Positions 1-13,603 of a stretch of DNA of 21,265 nucleotides are shown one piece after another; within the stretch, counting starts at the first letter, position 1, and each line of letters begins with the position of its first letter. Source of the stretch: Ettlia oleoabundans. Taxonomy: Eukaryota > Chlorophyta > Chlorophyceae > Chlamydomonadales. The stretch covers positions 1-21,265 of the forward strand of contig JAAMXP010002293.1 in NCBI GenBank assembly GCA_019693395.1, in the 5' to 3' direction. The translations under genes were made by a program, and so were the position numbers. The notes under the pieces were generated by a model. That model saw only the letters and a list, made by a program, of their open reading frames with translations. It searched no databases and was not told where the DNA came from.

Positions 1-59
1 CGTCTCGATGCAGCCTTGCCGGATCAGCCCAACTGGCAGGCTCTGGCAGGCATCCCTGG

Positions 60-345
60 CTCGCGAAAGCCACACATACAAAGGAGGGTGCATGTGTCAG
101 AGGGAGACGCCAGCACATGAGGGTGAGGTGCAAAGGGGGCCAAACGAGGGCATAAGGGGGATGCGTGTGGTGGCACATGATGGTGGGGTGAAAGTCACAA
201 GCACAAGGGACGGTGCAGGTGTCTGAGGGAGACGCCGACTCGGGTGGATGAGGTGCAGATGGGACCACACACAGGCGTAAGGGGGTGCCTGGTAGAAGAG
301 GGCTGGTGCAAGCAACAGGGGAGCCACGAGCACACGGACAAGTGG
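60..345 (-). repeat. Minisatellite array A, units of about 125-131 bases
   Basis: Two full units and part of a third run in tandem. The recurring anchors GAAAGCC, GAAAGTC and GAGCCACGAG lie at about 65, 190 and 321. Each unit also carries GAGGGAGACGCC and GATGAGGTGCA/GTGAGGTGCA-type segments. Read on the minus strand these are the same units as the array at 960-1625, so the two arrays form inverted arms. The open frames across it are repeat-derived and were not annotated as genes. Confidence 0.85.
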
Positions 346-386
346 CACCAGAGATGGGACAAGAAAGCTAGAAAATGGAGAAAACC

Positions 387-411
387 GGGTTTGCGTGCCC
401 CCTCGCACCCC
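387..411 (+). repeat. 25-base exact dispersed match to the inverted-arm repeat
   Basis: These 25 bases (GGGTTTGCG...CGCACCCC) are the exact reverse complement of 3307-3331 in the right arm of the 1880-3812 composite. A diverged version lies near 2010-2025 in the left arm. This shows that a piece of the same dispersed family is also present here, between the two minisatellite arrays. Confidence 0.75.
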
Positions 412-959
412 ACAACGGCGAAACAGCAACGAGATGTAGCCTGCTTCTGCAACTGCGAGGCGTGCCGAGTGCAGCCCTTCACTCGGCCTGCAGCCCGCCG
501 GGCGTTCCGTCAGCGCCGGCTGGAATCGCATCGTATAGAGAAGTAGAGAAGTGCTGCGGCAGGCGTTGCTCGTTTGTGGCGTCTGGCGACCAGCACGACA
601 CACAGATCGGGCAGCCCTCGCGCCCGGCGGCTGCAACGGCGTCTGTTGCTGGCCGGTTTGGCGGCTTTTGGCTCGCTACTAGATGATGGGAGTAGCGGTA
701 TCAGCGCTGCAGGGCCAGCCTTGACGATGGTGGCGGTGCGGCGGCGACAGCGGCGCCGGCGATGGCAGTCAGCTTCCTACGCATAGTGACGATGTGTGCG
801 GCAGCGTTTCTGATCCTATCTCCCGTCCCCTCTAGCATTGCAGTTCTGGAGGTAGCGGCTGCCACTTGGTCTTGAGACTGCCGTCCCTCGGGAGGAGCCG
901 GGCGCATGCCATATGCCATATGGTTGGCGCGCCTGCCAGCCGCTGCGATAGCTCTGGCA
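412..959. other. Spacer between inverted arrays; no supportable gene
   Basis: This GC-rich stretch has no convincing complete gene on either strand. On the plus strand at about 548-789 one frame reads with an Arg-rich segment followed by RRLLLAGLAAFGSLL, which resembles a twin-arginine or thylakoid-lumen targeting signal. That frame has no upstream ATG (a TAG lies just before it) and stops at about 789. It could be an exon remnant or chance. Confidence 0.35.
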
Positions 960-1625
960 TCCCCCTTCTGTTTTCGTTTGGCCCCCTCTGCACCTCACCC
1001 TCATGTGCTGGCATCTCCCTCTGACACATGCACCCTCCCTGTATGTGTGGCTTTCGCTGCTGCACTGCACTGCACCATCCTTCTACCACCACAGCACCCC
1101 CTTCCGCCTGTGATTGGTCCCCTCTTTGCCTCATCCACCCGTGCTGTCGTCTCCCCCTGACACCTGCACCGTCCCTTGTGCTTGTGGCTTTCATTGCTGC
1201 ACTGCACCGTCTTCCTGCCACCACGGGCATCCCCTTATACCTGTGTTTGGTCCCCTCATTACCTCGTCCACCTGTGCTAGCGTCTCCCTCTGACACCAGC
1301 ACCCTCCCCTGTACGTGTGGCTTTCAATGCTGCACTGCATCAACTTTCTGCCAGCCACGGGCGCCCCCCTTAGCCTGCGTATGGCCCCCTTTGCACCCCA
1401 CCCTCATGTGTTGGCGTCTCCCTCTGGCGCCTGCACCATTTCCTGTTCATCGTTTGGCTTTTGTTGCTGCGTTGCACTGTCCTTCTGCCACCGCACGCAT
1501 CCCCCTATGCCTGTGTTTGGTCCCCTTTGCACCTCCCCCACCCGTGCTGGCTTTTCCAGACACGCCTGCACCCTTGACTGTGCATGTGGCTTCCGTTGCA
1601 TGCATGCAAACTTGTGGTGAGGTCC
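960..1625 (+). repeat. Minisatellite array B, five units of about 132-137 bases
   Basis: Five diverged units run head to tail. The anchor GGCTTT(C/T) or GGCTTCC falls at about 1049, 1186, 1319, 1456 and 1588, giving periods of 137, 133, 137 and 132. Each unit contains CTCCCTCTGACAC-like and TTTGGTCCCC-like blocks. The first unit (975-1057) is the near-identical reverse complement of 63-146 in array A. Long open frames across it (for example 266 codons from 1028) have the biased Pro/Cys/His composition expected from translated repeats. Confidence 0.88.
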
Positions 1626-1879
1626 CTTTGCACACACATGCTTCTTTTTCGTGTGTGCATTGCATCTTCCTTGGCCTGTATGGTTGCTCCCCCTTGGCAG
1701 CTTACCCGGTGACCCTGCTGTCCTTGGCAGCCGCAATCACCTTCTCTGGGAAATGCAGATTTCCTTGTATGCATCGCCCGTGGGGGAGTTTTATCTGGTG
1801 CTCTTGCACCGGTTACCCTCCTCGCTAAGGCAGTAGTCAACAGTTCCCCTTGCTGTGTGACGAATCAGGCCATCCCACT
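1626..1879. other. Intergenic, no gene seen
   Basis: This is C/T-rich sequence between the minisatellite array and the inverted-arm composite. I see no credible exon, RNA gene or further full repeat unit here. Confidence 0.5.
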
Positions 1880-2142
1880 ATGTTGTGGGCTTTCTTGTTC
1901 AGACATGTCCCGGGCCTGGCCCCTTGCCAGGCCTCCCATGCTTGTGCTTTCTTGCACTCCAGTATCTTTCGCGTCCGTGGCTGACACTCGTCACGACACG
2001 TTGTGCGGGTTGCGTGCCCCTCGCGCCCTGCACCTTCTGCATCCCCCTTACGGAGCATTGGCTTGCCCTTCCTTGCCTTTGCGTGTCAGTGACTTTGTCA
2101 CACGTCCGCTGCATGGGTCATGCCCTCGATCCTTGTGTAAGA
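1880..2142 (+). repeat. Left arm of inverted composite repeat (empty-site copy)
   Basis: This roughly 263-base arm aligns along its length to the reverse complement of 3194-3812. Shared landmarks include ATGTTGTGGG at the outer end, the segment around GCCAGGCCTCCCATGCTT, GTCACGACACGTTGTGCGGG, and GATCCTTGTGTAAGA at the inner end. The arm lacks the two insertions found in the right arm, so it preserves the uninterrupted ancestral form. Identity looks to be roughly 85-90 percent by eye. Confidence 0.85.
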
Positions 2143-2354
2143 GCTTTGCCCCCCCAAAAAGGCCATGCGTGACCTCTAGAAACCCTTACGCAATCTTCTC
2201 TCTAGCTGGACTATAAGCGGGGTATTTCGCCCTTCAGCATATTTTCTTCCCGTCTTTCATTCCGCGTTGTTTTGGGTCCTTCCAGTGTAAGTCATCATGG
2301 TTTAGAGGTAAAAAACACCCTTCACGGAACAGGTTAGGAGCTGAAAACACAACA
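2143..2354. other. Spacer inside the inverted composite, no gene seen
   Basis: This is AT-richer sequence between the left arm and the 90-base tandem repeats. It contains CTATAAGC near 2210 but no gene can be attached to it. Confidence 0.4.
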
Positions 2355-2650
2355 CCGTGTGCAGACCCCAGCACCCAAATCAAGCACACAAGAAGTTTTC
2401 CCAGCTGGGCTCAGCACCCAAATTAAGTTTCCCAGCACCCAGGAGATGTTCCCGGCTGCCGCCAGCCCTCCGGAAAGAGTGGCTGGCATTGGCCTTGTGC
2501 AGCCCAGCACCCAAACCAAATTCCAGCACAGAAAGTTTTCCCAGCTGCCGCCAGCCCTCCGTGAGGAGTGGCGGGCATTGCCCCTGCGCAGCCCAGCAAC
2601 CAAATCAACTTCCCAAGCGAACAGGAAATGTTCCCAGCTGCCGTGTGTTG
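2355..2650 (+). repeat. Tandem repeats of about 90 bases (CAGCACCCAAA family)
   Basis: Units contain CAGCACCCAAA(T/C)CAA followed by TTCCCAGCTGCCGCCAGCC. The GCTG of that block recurs at about 2455, 2544 and 2637 (spacings 89 and 93), with a shorter unit starting at 2404. These lie between the inverted arms and may be the core of the composite element or an independent expansion. Confidence 0.8.
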
Positions 2651-3193
2651 TGTGTGTTGTGGTGGTATGTTCTTCACATTCATGGCAGCAATGGCATCCC
2701 AGCAGTTTGCTAGAGCAGCCCAACCCCCCGGTACTCTCCTTGCCGCGTGACAACGCGGTGGCCAAGGTGGCGTTGTGGTGTGGCTCCCTCATGTCTCGTT
2801 TCGGCGTATCTTTTCCTGGTTTGTGTGCCGGCCCAGGGCCTGTCGTCAATTCTGATGTACACGGGTGTAACACAACAACAAAGCAAGCAAGGGTGACGGC
2901 AGGCATCGGGATGCAGCTGCTGCCAGCCTGGTTGCTTGTGTGTTGTGCTAGTCTGTTCTTCACATCCTCGAAAGCATTAGCATGCCAGCAGTGCGCTGGT
3001 GGTGTGGTGACGGCAATGTGGTAGAGATGCAGCTACTTCCAGCCTGAGTGATGGTGTGTGTTGTGCATCGGCCATGGGCATGCTTGCGCTTGTTCCCATC
3101 CATCCCTAGCGCACCTGTGATTTGCCGTTATCACCAGTAATGGGACAACATTGGCTTTGCCCTTCCTTGCCTTTGCCATTTTTTTTTGAGAAG
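2651..3193 (+). repeat. Diverged short duplications, about 116-base period in part
   Basis: GGTGACGGCA... at 2892-2948 recurs at 3006-3066 with the shared sequence ATGCAGCT and TGTGTTGTGC (spacing about 115). TGTTCTTCACAT followed by CCAGCAGT recurs at about 2668 and 2954. No coding gene is evident. A run of nine T near 3179-3187 lies at the boundary with the right arm. Confidence 0.6.
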
Positions 3194-3331
3194 TCTTACA
3201 CAAGGATCGGGGGAATGACCCATGCAGCGGACGTGTGACAAAGTCGCTGAAGGGCAAAGGCAAGAAAGGGCAAGCCAATGCTCTGTAAGGGGGGTGCAGA
3301 AGGTGCGGGGTGCGAGGGGGCACGCAAACCC

Positions 3332-3573
3332 TTGGGGGTCGGGGAGGGGAGGCCGGACACACGGCATTGAGCTCACGAAACTCGTACTCCTCAAGGCGGT
3401 AATGGTTGTGTGGCTCATCTTGGTCCCCTTGAGATTCGGGGTGGGCAGAAGCTTCGCTTGCGCGAGGATCGAACCCGTGACCTTTGGCGAAAAGGTGGCT
3501 GGCTAGACCGGTTTCCGACCCCGCCACGGGGCCTTCATCTGTAGCCTTGATGATGTTAGCGCGGAATTCCGGA
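3332..3573 (-). mobile_element. tRNA-derived SINE-like insertion
   Basis: Comparison with the left arm shows 242 extra bases here, flanked by CAAACCC (3325-3331) and CAACCC (3574-3579), a 6-7 base target duplication; the empty site has one copy. On the minus strand it holds a polymerase III A box, TGGCGGGGTCGG (3526-3515), one mismatch from TGGCNNAGTNGG, and a B box, GGGTTCGATCC (3476-3466), about 50 bases later. A 5-base stem with a 7-base loop reading TTCGCCA lies between them. The variable and T arms do not fold as a normal tRNA and there is a leader of about 47 bases before the A box, so this is a SINE or tRNA-derived retroelement and not a working tRNA. No poly(A) tail is seen. Confidence 0.7.
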
Positions 3574-3614
3574 CAACCCGCACAACGTGTCGTGACGAGG
3601 GGCAACCACGCAGA

Positions 3615-3735
3615 CGAAAGAAACTGGAGCAGTGGTTGGTGCATTCACTCATTCATGTCTGATTGTATCTCCCCGCTAGCGGGTATCCTGGCGCAGACTC
3701 TGTAACATCCCTCAATCAGTCGAAAGAAACTGGAG
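3615..3735. mobile_element. 91-base insertion bounded by a 15-base direct repeat
   Basis: CGAAAGAAACTGGAG occurs at 3615-3629 and again at 3721-3735. The left arm has a single diverged copy, so the 91 bases between (3630-3720) are extra. The insert has a perfect 12-base palindrome, CCCGCTAGCGGG (3672-3683). It could be a small MITE-like insertion with a long target duplication, or a segment gained by repair or unequal exchange. Confidence 0.55.
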
Positions 3736-3812
3736 TGCAAGGAAGCAAAAGCATGGGAGGCCTGGCAAGGGGGCAGGCCTGGAACATGTCTCAACAAGAT
3801 GACCCACAACAT

Positions 3813-3992
3813 ATTTTGCCACTCACTAACTTCATCACACCTGCGTTGTACATGTTTGTGTCATTCCCCCAATCCCCTGTATAAAAGCGCCGCTTCCGCC
3901 CACTCAAAACAAAGGCATGGCACCCTGCTTCATGTCCGTTGGTTTTATGTTGTAAATGTTGTACCTCATAGCATACTCCAAAACTTTGGTTT
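3813..3992. other. 3' flank of the AFG2-like gene with a TATA-like motif
   Basis: This is sequence downstream of the AFG2-like stop codon on the minus strand. A TATAAAAG on the plus strand at 3880-3887 looks like a TATA box, but it points towards the 3' end of an antisense gene and no plus-strand exon follows, so its meaning is unclear. I found no TGTAA on the minus strand here. Confidence 0.4.
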
Positions 3993-9322
<5,330 letters not shown>

Positions 9323-9788
9323 GACGGAACAACCCGCGTGACCTGTCGGCCAGCGGGCGAGAGCGCCTGCAGCGGTGGCGGTCGAGGGAATCAGGCAGCC
9401 AGGGTGCTGCTGCTGGCTGCAGACTGCTACCGAAAACTTAGAAGGGCAGTCTACCTAAAGAGGGTCATGAGCTGTTCCTGGCAGATGGCGAGTTAGGTGC
9501 TCAAAGCAGCGCAGCCAGCCGCGGCACCCCCGCTGCAGCGTGAAGACCTTCCTACCGCTTAACAACGCCAATGGTATGTTTGCCTTGCAGCCTATGCAGC
9601 ACAACGCTGTCTCATTGGCACTGACATGATGGGGTGAGAATGCGGGGTTGTATTTGAGGCCGACTAGGCTGTTGGGTGGGGCAAGCGGGCTGCAGCATGC
9701 CCTGATAGGTTGCCGGTTTTGCCTCAACTTTGCATCGCATCCTACAGTTCTTGCATGGTTGCATGCAACCATTAGTACCGAGCCGAAC
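9323..9788. promoter_or_regulatory. Divergent intergenic region, probable bidirectional promoter
   Basis: These 466 bases separate the start codons of the minus-strand AFG2-like gene and the plus-strand Cys/His protein, so both promoters and 5' UTRs should lie here. I see no clear TATA box. Short open frames on both strands show no recognisable protein. Confidence 0.5.
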
Positions 9789-11157
9789 ATGCTGGAAGCA
9801 GTGTCACCCTCACACCAACCCCCAATGGGTGGCAGCAGCCTGGTGCCTGGTGGCTAAGTAATGTGATGTGTAGTGAGGGCCCCATAGTGACACCTCCGCT
9901 GGCACCTCAGTAATCGCCACCTTAGCAATACTGCTCACAATGCACCCTGCTGCAGGTGCTGCTGGCGCCCTCCTGTGAGCCACACCTCTCAACCGGCTCG
10001 TGCAGCTCACCGAGGCGGAACTTCCGCCTTTGCCAGAAGCTGCGGCTGGACGGCAGCAGCACTTCAGCGGCGGAGGCAGATCCACTGTCCCTAATGCAGC
10101 TGCAGCAAAAGACGAGCAGGCCAGCATTGATGTGCTGCCAGGTCCCCTAAGCCAGTGGGGTAAGGGCAGTAAGCAGTCCTTGCAGCGTTTGAACAGCCAA
10201 GCTACGGTGACCTCCCCGCCACCAGTAAGCAGGCGGCACCTCAGCCAGCCACATACAGCAACACATGTTCCATCAGCAGCAGCTGCAGCGGCAGGTTATG
10301 AAGATCGCAGGCTGTGCAGCCATATCGACCCCATGTCCGGAGCCCGCTGCAGTCACCACAGGCCAGGCGCCTGCGGCCGCTGCCCCGAGCACTGCCGCGA
10401 TCCGGGCTGCAAAACGCAGTCCCACAGGCAGGCACACAAATCGGCTACCGCCAGGGCCAAGGCCGATGTCGTCGCCAACACCGTGCTTGGTGCATTCCAC
10501 CAGCAGCAGCCAGCGGCGGTGCTGACGGGCAGCAGCACGCCGTGGCTGGACCAGTCGGGGCGGCTGAGCGTCGCTCCTGCGCGGCAAAACCCATCTCACC
10601 AGCAGGCATGGGCGCCTCCTATGCAAAGCAGCATGACATGGCTAGTCCAGCAGCAGCAACAACAGCAGCAGGGCATGCATGGAGCTTTTGCTTTGCTGGC
10701 ACCCCAGGTTGGAAGCCAAGCACCGGCGGGAATAATGGGCAGCGATCTGGCTATGGCAGGCCAGCTTCGGCATGCCAGGGGCCCTCCCCCACCTGGAATG
10801 GGCATGCCCGCCCCAACACTCGGCAAGCTGGAAAAAGCGGTTGGTAACCAAACAACGACTGCATTATGGCAGCAGCAGCCTGGGCTGGCTACCGAGGCAT
10901 GGGCGTGGTTTGGCATGGCCGCTCCGCTGGCACAAACACAGGCGCAAAACCAGCCCTTCACATGCATGGCAGCCCCGTCCAGTTTCAACTTTAGCTCACA
11001 GGAGCGGCTTTCAGCATTCCCTCTTTTATGCAGAACGAGGGCGGGCGCCGTGTCGCCCCCAGGCTTGGGGAAGGGAAGAGCCACCTGTCACTGGCAGGCA
11101 TCGTTTCACCTGAGCAGGCAAAACTGCCCCCCCTCCTGCAGCCTTTCCATCCTGTAA
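9789..11157 (+). CDS. Gln-rich protein with a compact Cys/His cluster, unknown function
   Basis: I do not recognise this protein. The model has two exons, 9789-9842 and 10006-11157 (intron of 163 bases, phase 0), about 401 aa; exon 2 has no early ATG, so an upstream exon is needed, and the small first exon is a phase-compatible guess. Residues 122-162 (10315-10437) form C-x10-C-x7-C-x2-C-x3-C-x4-C-x4-H-x3-H, enough ligands for two zinc ions. The first part (C...GARC...CxxC) loosely recalls zf-C3Hc3H-type putative DNA-binding modules, but this is by eye only. The rest is low complexity: Ala runs, an eight-Gln run (10648-10671) and a GPPPPGMGMP segment, as in transcription or RNA regulators. 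It is head to head with the AFG2-like gene. Confidence 0.6.
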
Positions 11158-11556
11158 CTGTCCATGACGTTGCTTTTCACTGAGAATGTGCATGTGTGAA
11201 GGATACTTCATCAAGCATGACAGACTGCCACGTTGCACGAGGCACAAGCAGGATCAAACAACTAGGCAAGGGCAGTTGCAACAGACCAGGAATCGTATTC
11301 ACAGTGGCACCCGTTATGGGGCAGACAGAGGGGAAAGTTTTCCAAGCAGGATGTTTTTGCAGCAGAATGGGCATGCAAGGAGCAAGTGGGAAGGGTTGGC
11401 GTATTCAGTGGCAGCACTAACCCAACTACTTTACAGAATGATGGGACTAGTAGGGTAGGTAGGTAGGGAGACGCCACGACGTGCATGCCAGCTGGAACAT
11501 TCAAAAACACAGCGTAGCATCGCAGGTATTGCTGGCCTTCGAGCCTGGCTCACTTT
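11158..11556. other. Convergent 3' region between two genes
   Basis: This 399-base stretch lies between the stop codons of the plus-strand Cys/His protein and the minus-strand SIM protein. It holds 3' UTRs, a TGTAA motif for the minus gene, and a short GTAG microsatellite near 11449-11468. No further gene is seen. Confidence 0.5.
11431..11435 (-). terminator. Candidate TGTAA poly(A) signal
   Basis: TGTAA on the minus strand lies 122 bases past the stop of the SIM protein gene. TGTAA is the usual poly(A) signal of chlorophyte algae; the assignment rests on position alone. Confidence 0.45.
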
Positions 11557-13113
11557 CTAATTGGCAGCGGTCAGCCCCTCCTTGTTCTCAACCCAATCGC
11601 GCAGCCAGGCTGCTGCATCAGGATCCTGCTGCACCCTTGTTGTAAGTGGCAGTGGGAGACGGTTCTGGCTGTGGGTTGTGAAGCTGGCGTCGGGCGGCGG
11701 CTGCCAGCCTTCTCACTGCGCAATCCTTGCTACAAGCAAAAGCAGCTGTGGTACCGCCCCAGATGTACTTCCCGCAGCTGCCGCCGCTGTTCATCACGAA
11801 CATTCTTCCTTTGCGAAGCCCGATGACAAAGCAGGGCTCACCCGCCTGGAACCTTTTGCCTTCACGCGGGCAGTGCGCCCCTCGGCAGTTGGAGCGCGCG
11901 CCATAAAATGTGTGGGCGAGGTGAGCACGCCAGACGTGCTTCCTCTGAATGGTTGCGAGAATAGACATGGCTGCCGAGCCTGTACTTTTTCCCCTGCTTG
12001 TCAGCGTGCTTCTGTGCCTGCCATTTATCCACGACAGCACACCTCCCTGCACCGTCGCTTCCCACCGCTGCCGCCGCTGCTGAAGAAGCCTGATTTCCTC
12101 CCACGCGCGGGTTAGCGCGCAGGGCTGATGGCTGTGCTGCTGCCGGCTTGACAAGGGCTGATGGGGCAGGCACGATGTTGCTGTCCCAGCCGGGTACCGC
12201 CAGGCCCACACCAGGCGCAGCCCTGGGCGTGCTGTGCTGACCCTGCAACACAGCAAGCGATTGCTGGGGGGGGCTGTCAACAGTCAAATCAATAGGTGAC
12301 AGAGGCTGAGGGGCTTGCTGCGCGGCGCGCAGCTGCTGCTGTGCCGGCGAGCTGACGGTGAGATCTATCGCACACTGCGGAGCGGGAGGCAGTGGCGCTG
12401 CAGCCACCGCACGCAACTGCGGGTGCGGTGGGCTGTTGAAATTGTACTGCGCCTGCGCCTGCTGTTCCGTTGCCTGCTGCTGTTTCTTTGACTCCTCCTC
12501 CTGCTCTTCCAATTCCTATGCACATCATATGGTACAAGAGGGTGGTTAAGCAACAGCCAGGAAGGCAATGCTTTTCTGCAAGGGACAAGAGCAACAGCAT
12601 ACCACCTTGCACAAGGGCACTTACTGCCGCATGCACGAAATGCCTCACACCCACCAATACCATCACTCAGGTTGCAAACCTTATCATTGAGCAACTGGGT
12701 GTTGAAGATGTCCGGCTCATGCAACAAAGCACCCGCTTCGCCGCCTTTCACGGCCAGACTGGCGGCAATGGGGGCGTAATGGAACCTGACACCAAAGCCA
12801 TTAGCCAAGCCGCACCGCCGCAAACTGGCGCTCTGCTGATTCAAGGCCAGTGCACCGAGCCCAATTGAACTTCCATGTCATTCAGGTCGAGCTGCCGCAA
12901 CAACAGCTACGTGGCGGCAGCAGCAAGCTGTCCTGTGTCGCTGCTGGCACCGGCGCTGTCGGCCGCAGTGGCCACCGCCGCCTGCCACATGGCGTTTTGG
13001 AACCTTGAGCTGGAACCGGCTGCGGTCTTGACCTCGGCCATGTACCCCCTCTGCTGCATGCAGGCAAGAGCAGGGCGGAGGTGCTGCGGGAAGCTGCCTG
13101 CGATGGCAGCCAT
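11557..13113 (-). CDS. Protein with two SUMO-interaction-like motifs and a Cys-rich C-terminal domain
   Basis: I do not recognise the family. Five exons join in phase 0 throughout: 13113-12976, 12835-12680, 12515-12066, 11944-11717, 11628-11557, about 347 aa, starting at an ATG. Residues 99-120 are charged and Gln-rich, likely helical (ELEEQEEESKKQQQ). Two near-repeats, AIDLTVSSP (IDLT at 148-151) and PIDLTVDSP (173-176), look like SUMO-interacting motifs followed by SP phospho-sites. After an Ala/Pro linker, residues about 249-324 hold C-x4-C (NCRGAHC), EPC, GSC, a Trp and C-x3-C (ACSKDC), suggesting a zinc-binding fold with a distant resemblance in layout to PARP-like or MYM-like fingers. 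Such a layout suggests a nuclear, SUMO-linked role; that is inference. The first two splice junctions are less certain than the last three. Confidence 0.65.
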
Positions 13114-13603
13114 GGCTACAGTTTAAGTGCTTGAAAAGGACCCACAACTCCCGGAGAACGATTGGAAGGGCTTTAAAAGCAAACGAGATTAAATGGCCGA
13201 CAGGTCACGCGGTACGGAACAGGCACCGTCAGCGCAAGGCTGGCTGCGCCGCTGCAGCGTGCCAGTATAGCTGTTGGTTGCATATCCTTAGTGTCCTCGT
13301 GTGTATGCCTCGGTCCGTGTACACTTGCAGCTGGGACGCAGTACATGGGATGTGGAACAGTGTCTTGGTCTATTGCCTAACCTGCTCCAGTTGCTGGACG
13401 CACTGCAGGGTAGCTTGAGACCAATGCTTCTGACCTGTGCCTATCTTCCAAATATATATTTACCTAATTCTCAAAGTTACAGCAAAGCACAAGCCAGTGC
13501 TAAACCCTTCAAACCAAGCACATGCAGAATTTTAGTTCTAAACTGCAAGACAAGCGCCAAAGTATGAAAGATGTCGCAATGAGCAGGAACTGGGTACACA
13601 AAG
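13114..13603 (-). promoter_or_regulatory. Intergenic region between RPP30 3' end and SIM gene start
   Basis: About 490 bases lie between two minus-strand genes. The high-coordinate end contains the RPP30 3' UTR and a TGTAA motif; the rest should include the promoter of the SIM protein gene. An AT-rich TATATATT near 13452-13459 is the only TATA-like run, about 340 bases before the ATG, which is far for a core promoter. Confidence 0.4.
13477..13481 (-). terminator. Candidate TGTAA poly(A) signal of RPP30
   Basis: TGTAA on the minus strand lies 122 bases past the RPP30 stop codon, at almost the same distance as for the neighbouring SIM gene. The assignment is positional. Confidence 0.45.

Larger units (their letters stand above)
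3194..3812 (-). repeat. Right arm of inverted composite repeat (filled copy)
   Basis: This is the reverse complement partner of 1880-2142, expanded to 619 bases by two insertions, one at 3332-3573 and one at 3630-3720 with a duplicated flank. The order of landmarks matches the left arm on both sides of each insertion, so the pair acts as an empty-site/filled-site comparison. Confidence 0.85.

Noticed and set aside
97..636. Minus-strand open frame of 179 codons
   Set aside because: It crosses array A and the spacer; it is repeat-derived and its composition does not look like a protein.
60..1625. CRISPR-like array
   Set aside because: Units are about 125-137 bases, diverged along their whole length, without short identical repeats and unique spacers, in a eukaryotic genome.
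1028..1828. Plus-strand open frame of 266 codons
   Set aside because: It runs straight through five minisatellite units, its composition is Pro/Cys/His/Leu-biased and periodic, and it has no recognisable domain.
3460..3540. Functional tRNA gene on the minus strand
   Set aside because: A and B boxes and an anticodon-like arm are present, but the variable region is too short, the T stem mispairs and there is no matching acceptor stem. It fits a tRNA-derived SINE.
3880..3887. TATAAAAG as a real promoter
   Set aside because: No plus-strand exon follows before the antisense AFG2-like gene. It was kept only as a note.
9323..9788. Additional small genes in the divergent region
   Set aside because: Short frames on both strands lack domains and splice support.
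11945..12065. Keeping this stretch as coding in the SIM gene (it reads CAVVDKWQAQKHADKQG)
   Set aside because: It looks protein-like, but keeping it puts the following Cys-rich domain out of frame. Treating it as a 121-base GT-AG intron, phase 0 on both sides, joins both good segments.
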